Assembly: GCA_003220265.1 (NCBI GenBank) | Contig: QHRW01000111.1 | Coordinates: 1 to 64,000 of the forward strand | Length of the DNA stretch: 64,000 bases | Source: Candidatus Rokuibacteriota bacterium | GTDB taxonomy: Bacteria > Methylomirabilota > Methylomirabilia > Rokubacteriales > CSP1-6 | Direction of reading: 5' to 3' | In this document: piece by piece, positions 52,226 to 63,598 of the stretch | How positions within the stretch are numbered: position 1 is the stretch's first letter | Layout: each line of letters opens with the position of its first letter | Program-made: the position numbers and the translations under genes | The notes under the pieces: model-generated | What the model saw: only the letters and a program-made list of their open reading frames with translations | Told to the model about the DNA's origin: nothing | Database searches by the model: none

Positions 52226-53193
52226 GCCGGCTCCTCGGCCTCCTTCTCGCCGCGCTCGTCACCTTCCCCGTCGTCCAGGCCGCCCTCGGCCTCGTCATGT
52301 CCGCCGCGTTCGTGGTCGAGCTGCTCTCTGGAGGCGCTCGCCGTCCGCTGTCCGCGCTGACGGACGAGCCGCACGTCGAGTCGCTGCCGGTCGCCGATGC
52401 CGCGGTCGATCGCTGGGCCGTGCGCGGCGGCGTGCCGCTCGTCCTCGTGCACGGCTACGCTCCGGGCGGCAAGGACGACCCGCGCGTGCGTCAGGCAGCG
52501 GCGCTGCTGGCCCGCGCGGGCTTCGACGTGGCCGTCCCGACGATTCCCGGCCTCACGCGCGGCCGGCTGCGGCCGGACGACGCCCGCCCGGTGGTGGCCA
52601 CGCTCGCCGCGCGCGCGCGGCCCACCGTGATGGTCGCGGTCAGCGTCGGCGCGGGGCCCGCGCTGCTGGCCGCGGCCGACCCTGCCGTGCGCGACCACGT
52701 GCGCGTCGTGCTGAGCCTCGGCGGCTACGCGTCCGCTGCCGAGCTGCTGCGCTTCTTTCTCACCGGCGAGTACGCGTGGGGCGGGATCCGCGGCCGCGTC
52801 GTGCACGACCCCGCGGTCGTGCGGGCCTTCGTCGAGGCCAATGCGGACTTGCTCGACACGCCCGCGCGCGAGGCGCTGGCCGATCCCGCGCGCGCGGCCG
52901 CCGCGCTGACGGCGCCGCCGCCGCCGGTCGCGGATCTGCTGGCGCAGCTCTCTCCCGAGCGCGTGGCCGGCACGATCCCCGGCCGCCTGATCCTCGTCCA
53001 CGGCATCGACGATCCCGCCGTGCCCTACACCGAGAGCCTGCGCCTGGCCGCGGCGCGGCCGGAACACACCGACGTCGTGCTCGTGCACGTTCTCGAGCAC
53101 GTGGAGCCCGGGCGCCGCGGGGTGTCGTGGACCGCGCTGCGCGAGCTCTTCGCCCTCGTCGTGGTCGTGTACGCCCTCCTGCACGCCGTCTGA
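52207..53193 (+). CDS. Membrane-anchored alpha/beta hydrolase
   Basis: GTG 52207 gives a 328-residue protein translated from within the end of the methyltransferase gene. An N-terminal helix (LLLAALVTFPVVQAALGLVM) anchors it. The hydrolase core has VPLVLVHGYAPGG (oxyanion region) and VAVSVGAGPALLAAA, where the nucleophile elbow reads VSVGAG rather than GxSxG, and HGIDDPAVPY for the Asp. A second hydrophobic segment closes the protein. With the altered elbow, activity is uncertain. It may act on lipids, given the neighbour. Confidence 0.72.
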   Translation: MRQPEVSRLLGLLLAALVTFPVVQAALGLVMSAAFVVELLSGGARRPLSALTDEPHVESLPVADAAVDRWAVRGGVPLVLVHGYAPGGKDDPRVRQAAALLARAGFDVAVPTIPGLTRGRLRPDDARPVVATLAARARPTVMVAVSVGAGPALLAAADPAVRDHVRVVLSLGGYASAAELLRFFLTGEYAWGGIRGRVVHDPAVVRAFVEANADLLDTPAREALADPARAAAALTAPPPPVADLLAQLSPERVAGTIPGRLILVHGIDDPAVPYTESLRLAAARPEHTDVVLVHVLEHVEPGRRGVSWTALRELFALVVVVYALLHAV

Positions 53194-53319
53194 ACAGCCG
53201 TCCGAGCGGCGACGGAGCAGTGATCCCGCGCGGATGATTGTGGCCGGCGCTTGCCAGCGTGTCGAAGCAAAAGTCGGACGCGCCCTGTCTAAGCCCTCGG
53301 AAACATGCTTTGAAAAATG

Positions 53320-53335
53320 TGGCAAGGCGTTTGCC
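53320..53335 (+). promoter_or_regulatory. Sigma-54 promoter of first FecR-domain gene
   Basis: TGGCAAGGCGTTTGCC contains TGGC and TTGC with the exact spacing. Transcription would begin near 53347, leaving a short leader with GGGAGG before ATG 53361. An AT-rich stretch (TTTGAAAAATG) lies directly upstream. Confidence 0.72.
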
Positions 53336-53360
53336 CCTCGTTCACATGCAGGGAGGCTCC

Positions 53361-54287
53361 ATGAGGGGTATCGAGACGCTGCTGATCACGGCTCTGGTCT
53401 CATCCATGGTGATGGCCGCGCTCTCCCTCGGTCTGCCCGCGCCAGCGCCGGCGCAGGTGGTCAAGGCGGGCATCGTCACGACGCTGCGCGGCACGGCGAC
53501 GGTTGCGCGCGGGACGGCGGATCAGGCGCCGCTCAGGTTCAGAGACGACGTGTACGTCGAGGACCGGATCACGACCGGCGACGAGTCGCTCGCCCGCATC
53601 CTGCTGGGGGGCAAGGCCGTGGTGACCGTGCGCGAGCGCTCGCAGCTCAAGATCACCGAGACGGCCCTCACCTCCACCATCGGGATCACCGGCGGCAAGA
53701 TCGCGCTGGCCGTGGACAAGAGCCGCATGAAGCCGGGCGAGTCGGTCGAGATCAGGACTCCGAACGCGGTGGCGGCCATCCGCGGCACGATCGTCATGGC
53801 CGAGGTCGAGGCGCCCGCGGTTCCGGGGCACGACGTGGCGACGCGATTCACGCTGCTGACGGGCATCGTCGACGTGACGCTGCTCGATCCCTCGACCGGC
53901 CGCGCGAGCGGTCCGGGCCTCACGCTGAAGCCCATGCAGACGGTCGGCATTACCGGCTCCACGCCGCCGAGCGCTCCGCGGAGCCTGTCGCGCGCCGAGG
54001 CCCAGGCCATCGCCGGCGGGTACGCCGTGCCCCTCAAAGAGCCACCCACGGGCGCCATTTCGCAGGTCGTCGACGAGCACGTCCGCCGGGTCGCCCACGA
54101 GGAACGCGCGGTCGCGGCAGGCGGGGCCGCTGACGAGCCCGGCGACGACTCGCGAACCAGCGGGGGCCGCGACAAGGGCGGCCGGGACACCGGCGGCATC
54201 GGCGGCGGTAGCGATGGAGACCGCGGAGGCCGCGGCGGACCCGGCGGCCGTGACCGGGATCACCGCGGCCGCGATCGCAATCGCTGA
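53361..54287 (+). CDS. Secreted FecR-domain protein, copy 1
   Basis: The 308-residue protein has a signal peptide (LITALVSSMVMAALSLGLPA). A FecR-type domain follows (residues about 35-170): GTATVARGTADQAPLRFRDD, ITTGDESLARILLGGKAVVT, and EIRTPNAVAAIRGTIV. In classical iron systems FecR is an inner-membrane anti-sigma regulator; here there is no cytoplasmic domain, so this stand-alone secreted type must do something else, perhaps scaffold or envelope structure. The C-terminal ~45 residues are low-complexity (Gly, Arg, Asp). A close paralogue follows at 54.6 kb. Confidence 0.85.
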   Translation: MRGIETLLITALVSSMVMAALSLGLPAPAPAQVVKAGIVTTLRGTATVARGTADQAPLRFRDDVYVEDRITTGDESLARILLGGKAVVTVRERSQLKITETALTSTIGITGGKIALAVDKSRMKPGESVEIRTPNAVAAIRGTIVMAEVEAPAVPGHDVATRFTLLTGIVDVTLLDPSTGRASGPGLTLKPMQTVGITGSTPPSAPRSLSRAEAQAIAGGYAVPLKEPPTGAISQVVDEHVRRVAHEERAVAAGGAADEPGDDSRTSGGRDKGGRDTGGIGGGSDGDRGGRGGPGGRDRDHRGRDRNR

Positions 54288-54318
54288 CGGCAGCGATCTC
54301 GCCCCAGGATCACCCCAT

Positions 54319-54346
54319 GAGCCTCCCGGCAGCCGCCGGGAGGCTC
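54319..54346 (+). terminator. Hairpin after first FecR-domain gene
   Basis: GAGCCTCCCGGC (54319-54330) pairs perfectly with GCCGGGAGGCTC (54335-54346) around AGCC. It lies 31 bp after the stop. The downstream GTGATCGTTCC has few T residues, so termination strength is uncertain. Confidence 0.65.
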
Positions 54347-54545
54347 GTGATCGTTCCGGCGAGACGCGTTTGGGCATTGACTCGGAGCAACGCGTTACGC
54401 AATGATCAGGGCCGGCATTTTCGGGCACAATGCAGGACGCGCCCGAGACGGACGGGCAATTGCCGCCCGAGGCTGGGCTGATCGCGGGTCGACGCACGGT
54501 TCGAAGTAGCCGAAAAACCGGACGTCCATCGTGGGAGGGCTGGTC

Positions 54546-54561
54546 TGGCAGGCCACTTGCC
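54546..54561 (+). promoter_or_regulatory. Sigma-54 promoter of second FecR-domain gene
   Basis: TGGCAGGCCACTTGCC has TGGC and TTGC with exact spacing. The predicted start is near 54573, ~39 bp before ATG 54612, with CAGGAGG as Shine-Dalgarno. Confidence 0.72.
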
Positions 54562-54611
54562 CTCCCGTCCAGCACTCGCAGTCCCAAGGTCGACCGTCGT
54601 CAGGAGGCGCT

Positions 54612-55565
54612 ATGAAGAGCGTGAAGCTGCTGGTGGCACAATCGGTCCTCGTTGCCGGGCTGGCGCTTGCCCTGCCGGCGGCTGCGCAAGCACCAACGCC
54701 GGCGGGCGTGGTGACAACCCTGCAGGGCACGGCGAATCTGCAGCGGGTCTCGACGACACAGCCGGCGCCCCAGCTGCTGCCGCTGAAGTTCCGGGACGAG
54801 CTGCTGGCGCAGGATCGCATCACCACGGGCGATCAATCCCTCGTGCGCATCCTGCTCGGCGGCAAGGCCGTCGTCACCGTGCGCGAGCACTCCAGCCTGA
54901 CGATCACCGATACCCAGACGACGTCGACGATCAACATGTCGGCCGGCAAGATCGCGCTGGCGGTCGCCAAGGACCGCATGAAGCCGGGCGAGAGCATCGA
55001 GATCAGGACGCCCAACGCGGTGGCCGGCGTGCGCGGCACCGTGGTCATCGCCGAGGTCACGCAGGCGACGGCGCAGGCCGGCACCCCCGCCAGCGGCGTC
55101 ACCTCGCGCTTCACGGTCCTCACCGGCATCGTCGACGTGAGCCTGCTGGACCAGACCACCGGCCGGCCAGGCGCCTCGCGCTTCACGCTGAACCCGCTGC
55201 AGCAGCTCGGCATCACCGGCTTCACGCCGCCCGCCGGGCCGCGCAACATCACGCGCGCGCAGGCTCAGGCCGCGGCCAACGACTACAAGGTGAACCTGAA
55301 GGACGCGCCGCAGGCCGGCAACGCCCAGGTGACCGACAAGCAGGTCGAGGAGGCCTCGAACGCGGCGGCCGCCACGGCAGCGACCGGCGGCCTGAGCAGC
55401 ACGCAACAGCTGGTCAACCAGGCCGTGAGCGGCGGCGGCAGCAGCAAGCCGGCCGTGCGGCCGGAAGACGGCGCCACCCGGGGTGTCGCCACGACGCCCG
55501 TGAACAACGGCGACAACCGGGGCTGCCAGACCATCTGCGAAGGCCTTCGCAACTTCCGGCGCTAG
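54612..55565 (+). CDS. Secreted FecR-domain protein, copy 2
   Basis: The 317-residue paralogue has a signal peptide (LLVAQSVLVAGLALALPAAA) and shares GVVTTLQGTANLQRV, DRITTGDQSLVRILLGGKAV, EIRTPNAVAGVRGTVV and FTVLTGIVDVSLLD with copy 1. The C-terminus differs, being Asn/Gln/Ser-rich, and ends CQTICEGLRNFRR with two Cys. Each copy has its own sigma-54 promoter and terminator, so they are separate units. It may be exported and interact with the outer-membrane protein encoded opposite. Confidence 0.85.
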   Translation: MKSVKLLVAQSVLVAGLALALPAAAQAPTPAGVVTTLQGTANLQRVSTTQPAPQLLPLKFRDELLAQDRITTGDQSLVRILLGGKAVVTVREHSSLTITDTQTTSTINMSAGKIALAVAKDRMKPGESIEIRTPNAVAGVRGTVVIAEVTQATAQAGTPASGVTSRFTVLTGIVDVSLLDQTTGRPGASRFTLNPLQQLGITGFTPPAGPRNITRAQAQAAANDYKVNLKDAPQAGNAQVTDKQVEEASNAAAATAATGGLSSTQQLVNQAVSGGGSSKPAVRPEDGATRGVATTPVNNGDNRGCQTICEGLRNFRR

Positions 55566-55590
55566 CCCGGAGCTCGCCCGCACCTGTCCC

Positions 55591-55618
55591 CGGCCGGCGG
55601 GCCCATTCCCGCCGGCCG
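55591..55618 (+). terminator. Terminator after second FecR-domain gene
   Basis: CGGCCGGCGGG (55591-55601) pairs with CCCGCCGGCCG (55608-55618) with a 6-nt loop. TTTCATCTCTCC follows, so intrinsic termination is plausible. Confidence 0.7.
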
Positions 55619-55680
55619 TTTCATCTCTCCCGATCGCCTCCCCGCCGAAGCTAACTCCCGATGCACGCACGTCGTCATCA

Positions 55681-55800
55681 TCCACCGCTTCGAGCGCCGG
55701 CTCCGCCGGCGCAATCCTAGTGCTGTGGGGAGGCAGGGAGGAGCGCGGCGTCAGCCGCGCGACGACCGCCGGAAGGGGAGCAAAGCTCCCCTCCGGGCTA
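55681..55800 (-). repeat. Three-hairpin 3' element, copy 3 (after TPR/beta-barrel gene)
   Basis: Read on the minus strand it starts with the stop TAG of the TPR/beta-barrel gene (55800-55798). Hairpin 1 is GGGGAGC-TTT-GCTCCCC, hairpin 2 GCGCGGC-TGAC-GCCGCGC and hairpin 3 GCGCCGGC-GGA-GCCGGCGC. It shares TAGCCCGGAG, CCTTCCGGCGGTCGTCGC and CTCCTCCCTGCCTCCCC with copy 1. Stem changes keep pairing (GAC/GTC against AGC/GCT). Confidence 0.8.
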
Positions 55801-57386
55801 ATATTGCCAGGTGAAATAGATCGCGGCGTAGTTCCGGTGGTAGCTGAACACGTCGATGTTCGAGTTGACGATCTTGTTGGTGTACTCGCCGGTCACGAAG
55901 AACGACTGATCCTTCACGAACCACGGCAGCGGCACTTCGACGCGCGCCGTGTTCGTGTATTCCTGATCCGAGCGCTCCTTGCTCCCGGGCCGATCAAGCG
56001 GCAGGAAAAACTGCCGGTTCAGGTAATTCCGGTAGTGCAGGTCGAAGTCGTACGTGAGGCGGATGTCCCGCCACGGCAGCGTGTACTGCCCGCCCAGGAT
56101 GAAACGGTGGCCGTCGTAATCGAAGTCGTTGCCGCGGGCGTTCTCGTAATCGAACTGGTAGCCCGCCTTGATGAAGTGACGGTCTCGTTCGAACCGCACG
56201 AAGTGCGTGAAGCCGATCATGTAATTGACGGCGTCCTGGTTCAGCACGTTCGGGAGATCCGACGCCTGGCGATAATCCTTGACCTCGACGCGGCCTTGCA
56301 CGTTCGTCAGGTGGCGTGCGCTCTCGACCAGGGCGAGATAGGGCGACATCGAGTGCCGCTGGACGAGCTCTTCGTAGCCGAGGGCGAGATAGTCGTAGGA
56401 GTAGTTGAAGCCGGCCTGCATCGGGATGTCGAACAGCGTGCCCCGGTAGGCCACGCGGAAGACGCCGGTATAGTCCTGGATGTCGAACGACGGCAGCGTG
56501 TTGTTGTGGGCATGGAAGGCCGAGGCGCCGATCGTGCTCGTCCACGACTGCAGCTTCAGCCAGTCGTACTCCAGGGCCACCGAGACCAGCTCGCCGAAGG
56601 TCCGCCGGTTGTTCTGCCGCGCCAGCTGCACGGCGAGATCGTTGGCCTGGTTGGGCTCGGCGGCCGCGTTGTCGTCGAAGAATGCCCCGGCCTTGATCTC
56701 GGCCCGGAAGCGGCGGCTCGTCTCCCGTTGGGCGGCGATGGCGCTCTTCAGGCGCTCGGCCGGCCCGGTGAGCGGCGAGGCCGGCTGGAGCTGGCCGATC
56801 TGCCCGATTTCCGCCTCGGCCTGCGACGACAGGCCGAGCTGCTGCAGCGAGAGGCCGGTGTAGAGCTTGGTGAGATCGTTGATAGTCGGATCGGATGACC
56901 GCGCGGTCCGGAACGCGCGCAAGGCCTCCTGGTACCGTTCGCGGCGGTAGCGCAGGTAGCCGACGTAGTAGCCGAGCGAGTCCAGCGTGGGGTCGCGCGC
57001 GAAGGCCCGCTCGAGGAGCGGCTGCGCGCGGTCGTACTGCTCGAGGGTGAAGTACGCGAGCCCGAGCTGGTAGAGGATCGACATGTCGTCGGGAGACTTC
57101 TGCCGTGCCTGCTCCAGGAAGCGGACCGCCTGGGCGGGATCCTTCTTGCCCATGTAGGCGAGACCCGTGTAGTAGAGCGCCTCCACGTGCTGCGGCTCGC
57201 GGGCCAGAGCCTGGCGCAGGAGCTCGAGCGCCTTGTCCCACTGCCGGTCCTCGATCGCCAGCGTGGCCTCCGCCACGTAGACGTCGGCGTCGCTCAGCTG
57301 GGCGGCCGCCGGCGGCGGGCCGGCCAGCCAGGCGGCGGCCAGCACGACCACGGCCAGCCAGGCCGCCACTCCACCACGGATCACGC

Positions 57387-57390
<4 letters not shown>
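55798..57390 (-). CDS. TPR-repeat plus outer-membrane beta-barrel protein
   Basis: The 530-residue protein has a signal peptide ([20 protein letters not shown]), then about four to five TPR motifs (residues 30-230, e.g. [21 protein letters not shown]). The second half is rich in alternating aromatic beta strands and ends FTWQY, a typical outer-membrane barrel C-terminus with terminal aromatic residue. GTG 57390 overlaps the activator stop by 4 bp. It may be a surface assembly or export factor for the envelope system. No exact family was assigned. Confidence 0.75.
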
Positions 57391-58825
<1,435 letters not shown>

Positions 58826-58829
<4 letters not shown>

Positions 58830-60316
58830 CGCTGGGCCTCGCGCTCCAGCACGAGGTACTGGGCATGCCCGCCGCTGCCCGGCCGGTGCACCCACAGCAG
58901 CACCGAGCGGCCGGCCGGCACGGCGGCCAGCGCGCGCTGCAGGGCGGGCGCGTCGCGCACCGGCTGGCGGTCGATCTCGCGAATGACGTCGCCGCGCCGC
59001 ACGCCCGCGCGCTCGGCCGGCCCGCCGCCGGCCACGTCGACCACCAGCAGCCCCTCGGTGAAGGGCAGGCTCAGCCGCTCGGCCGAGTCGGGCGCCAGGG
59101 GCTCCACCTGCAGGCCGAAGCCCTCGGGCCCGGGCACCTCGGCGGTCACCAGCGCGTCGTCGCTCGGCATCTCGCCCACGCGCACGCGCAGCTTCTGTGC
59201 GGCGCGATCGCGCACGACGCCGACCGCCACGCTCTGGCCGGGCGTGACGTTGGCCACGCGGCGCTGCAGGTCGGGCACCTCGCGAATCTTGGTGCCGTTG
59301 AGCTCGATGATCACGTCGCCCGGTCGGAGACCGGCCACCTCGGCGGGTCCGCCCTTGACGACGTCGGCCACCAGCACGCCCTCGCGCTCGCGCACGCCGA
59401 AGCTGGCGGCAAGCTCGTCGTTGACGTCCTGGATGGCGATGCCGAGCCAGCCGCGCACCACGCGGCCCTTGGCGATGAGCTGGCCCATCACGGCCCTGGC
59501 CTCGTTGATCGGGATCGAGAAGCCGATCCCCTGCCCGGCGGCCACGATGGCCGTGTTGATGCCGATCACCTTGCCGTCGAGGTTCAGCAGCGGGCCGCCG
59601 GAGTTGCCGGGATTGATCGAGGCGTCCGTCTGGATGAAGTTCTCGTACGTCGTGACGCCCACGCGCGTGCGCGCCGTCGCCGACACGATGCCCACCGTCA
59701 CCGTGCGATCGAGGCCGAACGGGTTGCCGATGGCGATCACCCACTGCCCCACGCGCAGCCGCTCGGAATCGCCGAGCTCCGCCGTCGGCAGCGGGCCCGT
59801 CGCGTCGATCTTGAGGACAGCGAGATCTGTCTTCGGGTCACGACCGACCAGCGTCGCCGACAGCTTCCGGGAGTCCGAGAGACGCACGGTGATGTCCTGA
59901 GCGTTCTCGATGACGTGATTGTTCGTCAAGATGTATCCGGACCGATCCACGATCACGCCGGAGCCGCTGGCCCGCGGCTCGTCGCGCGGGCTACGCCGCT
60001 TGAAATACCGCTCGAAGAACTCCTCGCCGAAGTACTCCCGGAACCGCTCGGGGTCGTCGCCGGAGCCCGGGGCCGGGCGCTTGGAGACCGTGCTGACGTT
60101 GACCACGGCCGGGGTCACGCGATCGGCCACGGCGCTGAAGGCCTCCTCCATCGCCTGGAGGACGGCGCGGGCGTCGATCTTGGGGGCGGGCGGCCTGGCG
60201 GCCGGTTGACGCTTGTCGGCCGGGGCCGGCGGCTTGGCAGTCCCGGGCGCCGCCGACTGGGCCCACGCCGGCACCGCGACTGCGAGGAAAAGAAACAGCG
60301 CGACGGCCATTTTCAT
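58826..60316 (-). CDS. degP: DegP/HtrA-type periplasmic serine protease
   Basis: The 496-residue protein has a signal peptide ([17 protein letters not shown]) and a trypsin-like domain with His134 in TNNHV, Asp164 in TDLAVLK and Ser239 in GNSGGPLL. Two PDZ domains follow ([21 protein letters not shown] and [20 protein letters not shown]). Such proteases remove misfolded envelope proteins. It is in one unit with the activator and TPR/barrel genes, with 4 bp overlaps, indicating envelope quality control linked to sigma-54 output. Confidence 0.93.
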
Positions 60317-60355
60317 CGGGGGACTGGGGCCGCATTTTAACCGGCCGCCGCGGGA

Positions 60356-61798
<1,443 letters not shown>

Positions 61799-61799
61799 G

Positions 61800-62495
61800 C
61801 TAGCCGCCCTGCAGGCCCACCCAGACCTCGCCGTCCTCGAAGTGCTCCTTCTTCCACACCGGCACGGTCCGCTTGAGGGTGTCGATCGCGTAGCGGCAGG
61901 CCTCGAAGGCGTCGCCGCGATGGGCGGCGGACACGGCGATCAGCACCGAGGACTCGCCGATCTCGAGGCGGCCGATGCGATGCAGCATCGCGACGCGCTT
62001 GACGCCCGACCAGCGCGCGCGGATGGCCGCCCCGATCTCGCGCATCTTGGCTTCCGCCATCGGCGCGTGGGCCTCGTACTCGAGAAACTTCACGGGGCGG
62101 CCGTCGGTCTGGTTGCGCACGACGCCGGAGAAGATCACCACGCCGCCGGCGCCGGGATCGTCCACGCGCGCGGCGATGTCGTCGGGCGACAACGGACGAT
62201 CGACCACCGCGAAGATGTCCTCGGGCGTGGTGCCACCACCGAGCGGGGCCGAGCCGCCACTGACGGGCGGGAACAGCAGGAGCTCGTCACCGGCTTTCAG
62301 GATGTGATCGGCCTCGACGTAATCGTGGCCGACGGCGAAGAGCGTGAAGGGACGGTACTGCGCGAGCTGCGGGTGGCGGGTGACGACGGCCTTCCAGGCA
62401 GTCTCTACGGTGCCACCGTCGGGAAGGTCCAGGTCCACCTGCTCCTGCCCGGCCGCTTCACGATACCGGGCGAACAGGTGAACCCGGACACGCAC
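61800..62495 (-). CDS. moaX: MoaD-MoaE fusion, molybdopterin synthase
   Basis: The 231-residue protein joins a MoaD-like ubiquitin fold (residues 1-80; ends LLFPPVSGG) to MoaE (residues about 90-231; FSGVVRNQTDGRPVKFLEYE, MLHRIGRLEIGESSVLIAVS, RTVPVWKKEHF). Together these transfer sulfur to precursor Z to make molybdopterin. MoaD normally ends in Gly-Gly, which is thiocarboxylated; in this fusion the Gly-Gly is internal, as in mycobacterial MoaX, which is cleaved after it. Start GTG 62495. Confidence 0.93.
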   Translation of the reverse strand: MRVRVHLFARYREAAGQEQVDLDLPDGGTVETAWKAVVTRHPQLAQYRPFTLFAVGHDYVEADHILKAGDELLLFPPVSGGSAPLGGGTTPEDIFAVVDRPLSPDDIAARVDDPGAGGVVIFSGVVRNQTDGRPVKFLEYEAHAPMAEAKMREIGAAIRARWSGVKRVAMLHRIGRLEIGESSVLIAVSAAHRGDAFEACRYAIDTLKRTVPVWKKEHFEDGEVWVGLQGG

Positions 62496-62503
62496 GATGC
62501 TGT

Positions 62504-62830
62504 CTAGAAGCGGTGGGACTGGCCGCAGCCGCAGCTGGACTTCACGTTCGGGTTCTTGATCGCGAAGCCGGCGCCCATCATGTTGTTCTCGACGTAGTCG
62601 ATCTCGCTGCCCGACAGATAGGGCGCGCTGTGCTTGTCGATGTAGACCTTGATGCCGTGCGCCTCGATGATGTCATCGCCCTCGGCCTGCTGATCCTCCC
62701 AGCCGAGCTCGTACGACATGCCGGAGCAGCCGCCGCCCACGACCCGGATACGCAGGCCCCACTCGGGCTTCCCCTCCTCCAGGCGGAGGTCGGAGACCTT
62801 CTTGGCGGCCATTTCAGTCATCGTGACCAT
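62504..62830 (-). CDS. erpA: A-type iron-sulfur carrier (IscA/ErpA family)
   Basis: The 108-residue protein has the three Cys ligands of A-type carriers in GGCSGMSYELGW and SSCGCGQSHRF. It delivers Fe-S clusters to apo-enzymes. ATG 62830 has a good GGAGG Shine-Dalgarno 6 bp upstream, so it is preferred over an upstream ATG at 62869. Which A-type member (IscA, ErpA, SufA) it is cannot be told from sequence. It lies 8 bp before moaDE. Confidence 0.92.
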   Translation of the reverse strand: MVTMTEMAAKKVSDLRLEEGKPEWGLRIRVVGGGCSGMSYELGWEDQQAEGDDIIEAHGIKVYIDKHSAPYLSGSEIDYVENNMMGAGFAIKNPNVKSSCGCGQSHRF

Positions 62831-62875
62831 GCAATTCCTCCCGGGTTCTCTGCGAGTTGCGACACACAAATACTA

Positions 62876-63598
62876 TCACAGGATCCCCCCCGCGGGCAGG
62901 AGGGTGAGCTCCTCCAGCGAAGCGTGCGGCGGCAGCGTGGCCATCAGCACGGCCGCGCGGGCCACGTCCTCGACCCGCAGCATCTTGTCGCGCGGCGGAG
63001 ACCCGCCCAGAGCGTCCCAGATGGGCGTATCGACCGCGCCGGGCACCAGCACGCCGACACGCACGCCGTGGGGCCGAAGCTCCTCGGCCAGCACGCGCGA
63101 GAAGCTCTCCAGGCCGGCCTTGGTCGCCGTATAGGCGGCGCTGCCGGGCAGGGTGCGCTTGGTGGCGATGGACGAGACGTTGAGGATCATCCCGGAGCGC
63201 TGGCGCAGCATGGCCGGCAGCACGGCCCGGCAGCACACCATCACCGCGCGCAGGTTGAGCGTCAGCATCGCGTCCCAGTCGCCCGGCTTGGAGTCCGCGA
63301 CCGCGCCGAACGCCGCGGTGCCGGCCGAGGTCACCAGCAGGTCCAGGCGCCCGAGCTCCGACAGCGTCTGCTCGAGCAGCGCCTCCACGGCGCTGTCCTG
63401 GGTGACGTCGGTGGGGATGGCCAGCGCCCGCCCCTGGCGCTTGCGGATCTCGCCCGCCACCTCGGCCAGGTCCGCGCGCGAGCGCGAGGCCAGCGCGACG
63501 GCCGCGCCCTCGGCGGCAAACGCCTCGGCGATGGCCCGGCCGATCCCGCGGCCGGCCCCGGTGACCAGCGCGACCTTACCGGCCAGGCCCCCGCTCAC
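62876..63598 (-). CDS. Short-chain dehydrogenase/reductase
   Basis: The 240-residue SDR has the TGAGRGIG nucleotide-binding loop, NVSSIA with catalytic Ser, and AYTATKAG with Tyr-x3-Lys. The substrate is unknown; such proteins often reduce ketones or act in pterin or fatty-acid steps. GTG 63598 overlaps the folE stop by 4 bp (GTGA). Given its partner, a role in pteridine reduction is possible but unproven. Confidence 0.88.
   Translation of the reverse strand: MSGGLAGKVALVTGAGRGIGRAIAEAFAAEGAAVALASRSRADLAEVAGEIRKRQGRALAIPTDVTQDSAVEALLEQTLSELGRLDLLVTSAGTAAFGAVADSKPGDWDAMLTLNLRAVMVCCRAVLPAMLRQRSGMILNVSSIATKRTLPGSAAYTATKAGLESFSRVLAEELRPHGVRVGVLVPGAVDTPIWDALGGSPPRDKMLRVEDVARAAVLMATLPPHASLEELTLLPAGGIL

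Larger units (their letters stand above)
54288..54611. other. 324-bp intergenic region between the FecR genes
   Basis: It holds a strong hairpin at 54319-54346 and a sigma-54 site at 54546-54561. The rest (54350-54545) has no convincing reading frame. Hairpin-like CG-rich tracts such as GGGCAATTGCCGCCC (about 54456-54470) are visible but no known element. Confidence 0.6.

Noticed and set aside
55562..55574. TAGCCCGGAG after the second FecR gene as a fourth copy of the three-hairpin element
   Set aside because: Only the first ten bases match; the conserved stems 1-3 and the CCTCCCC linker do not follow. A separate simple terminator hairpin is present instead.
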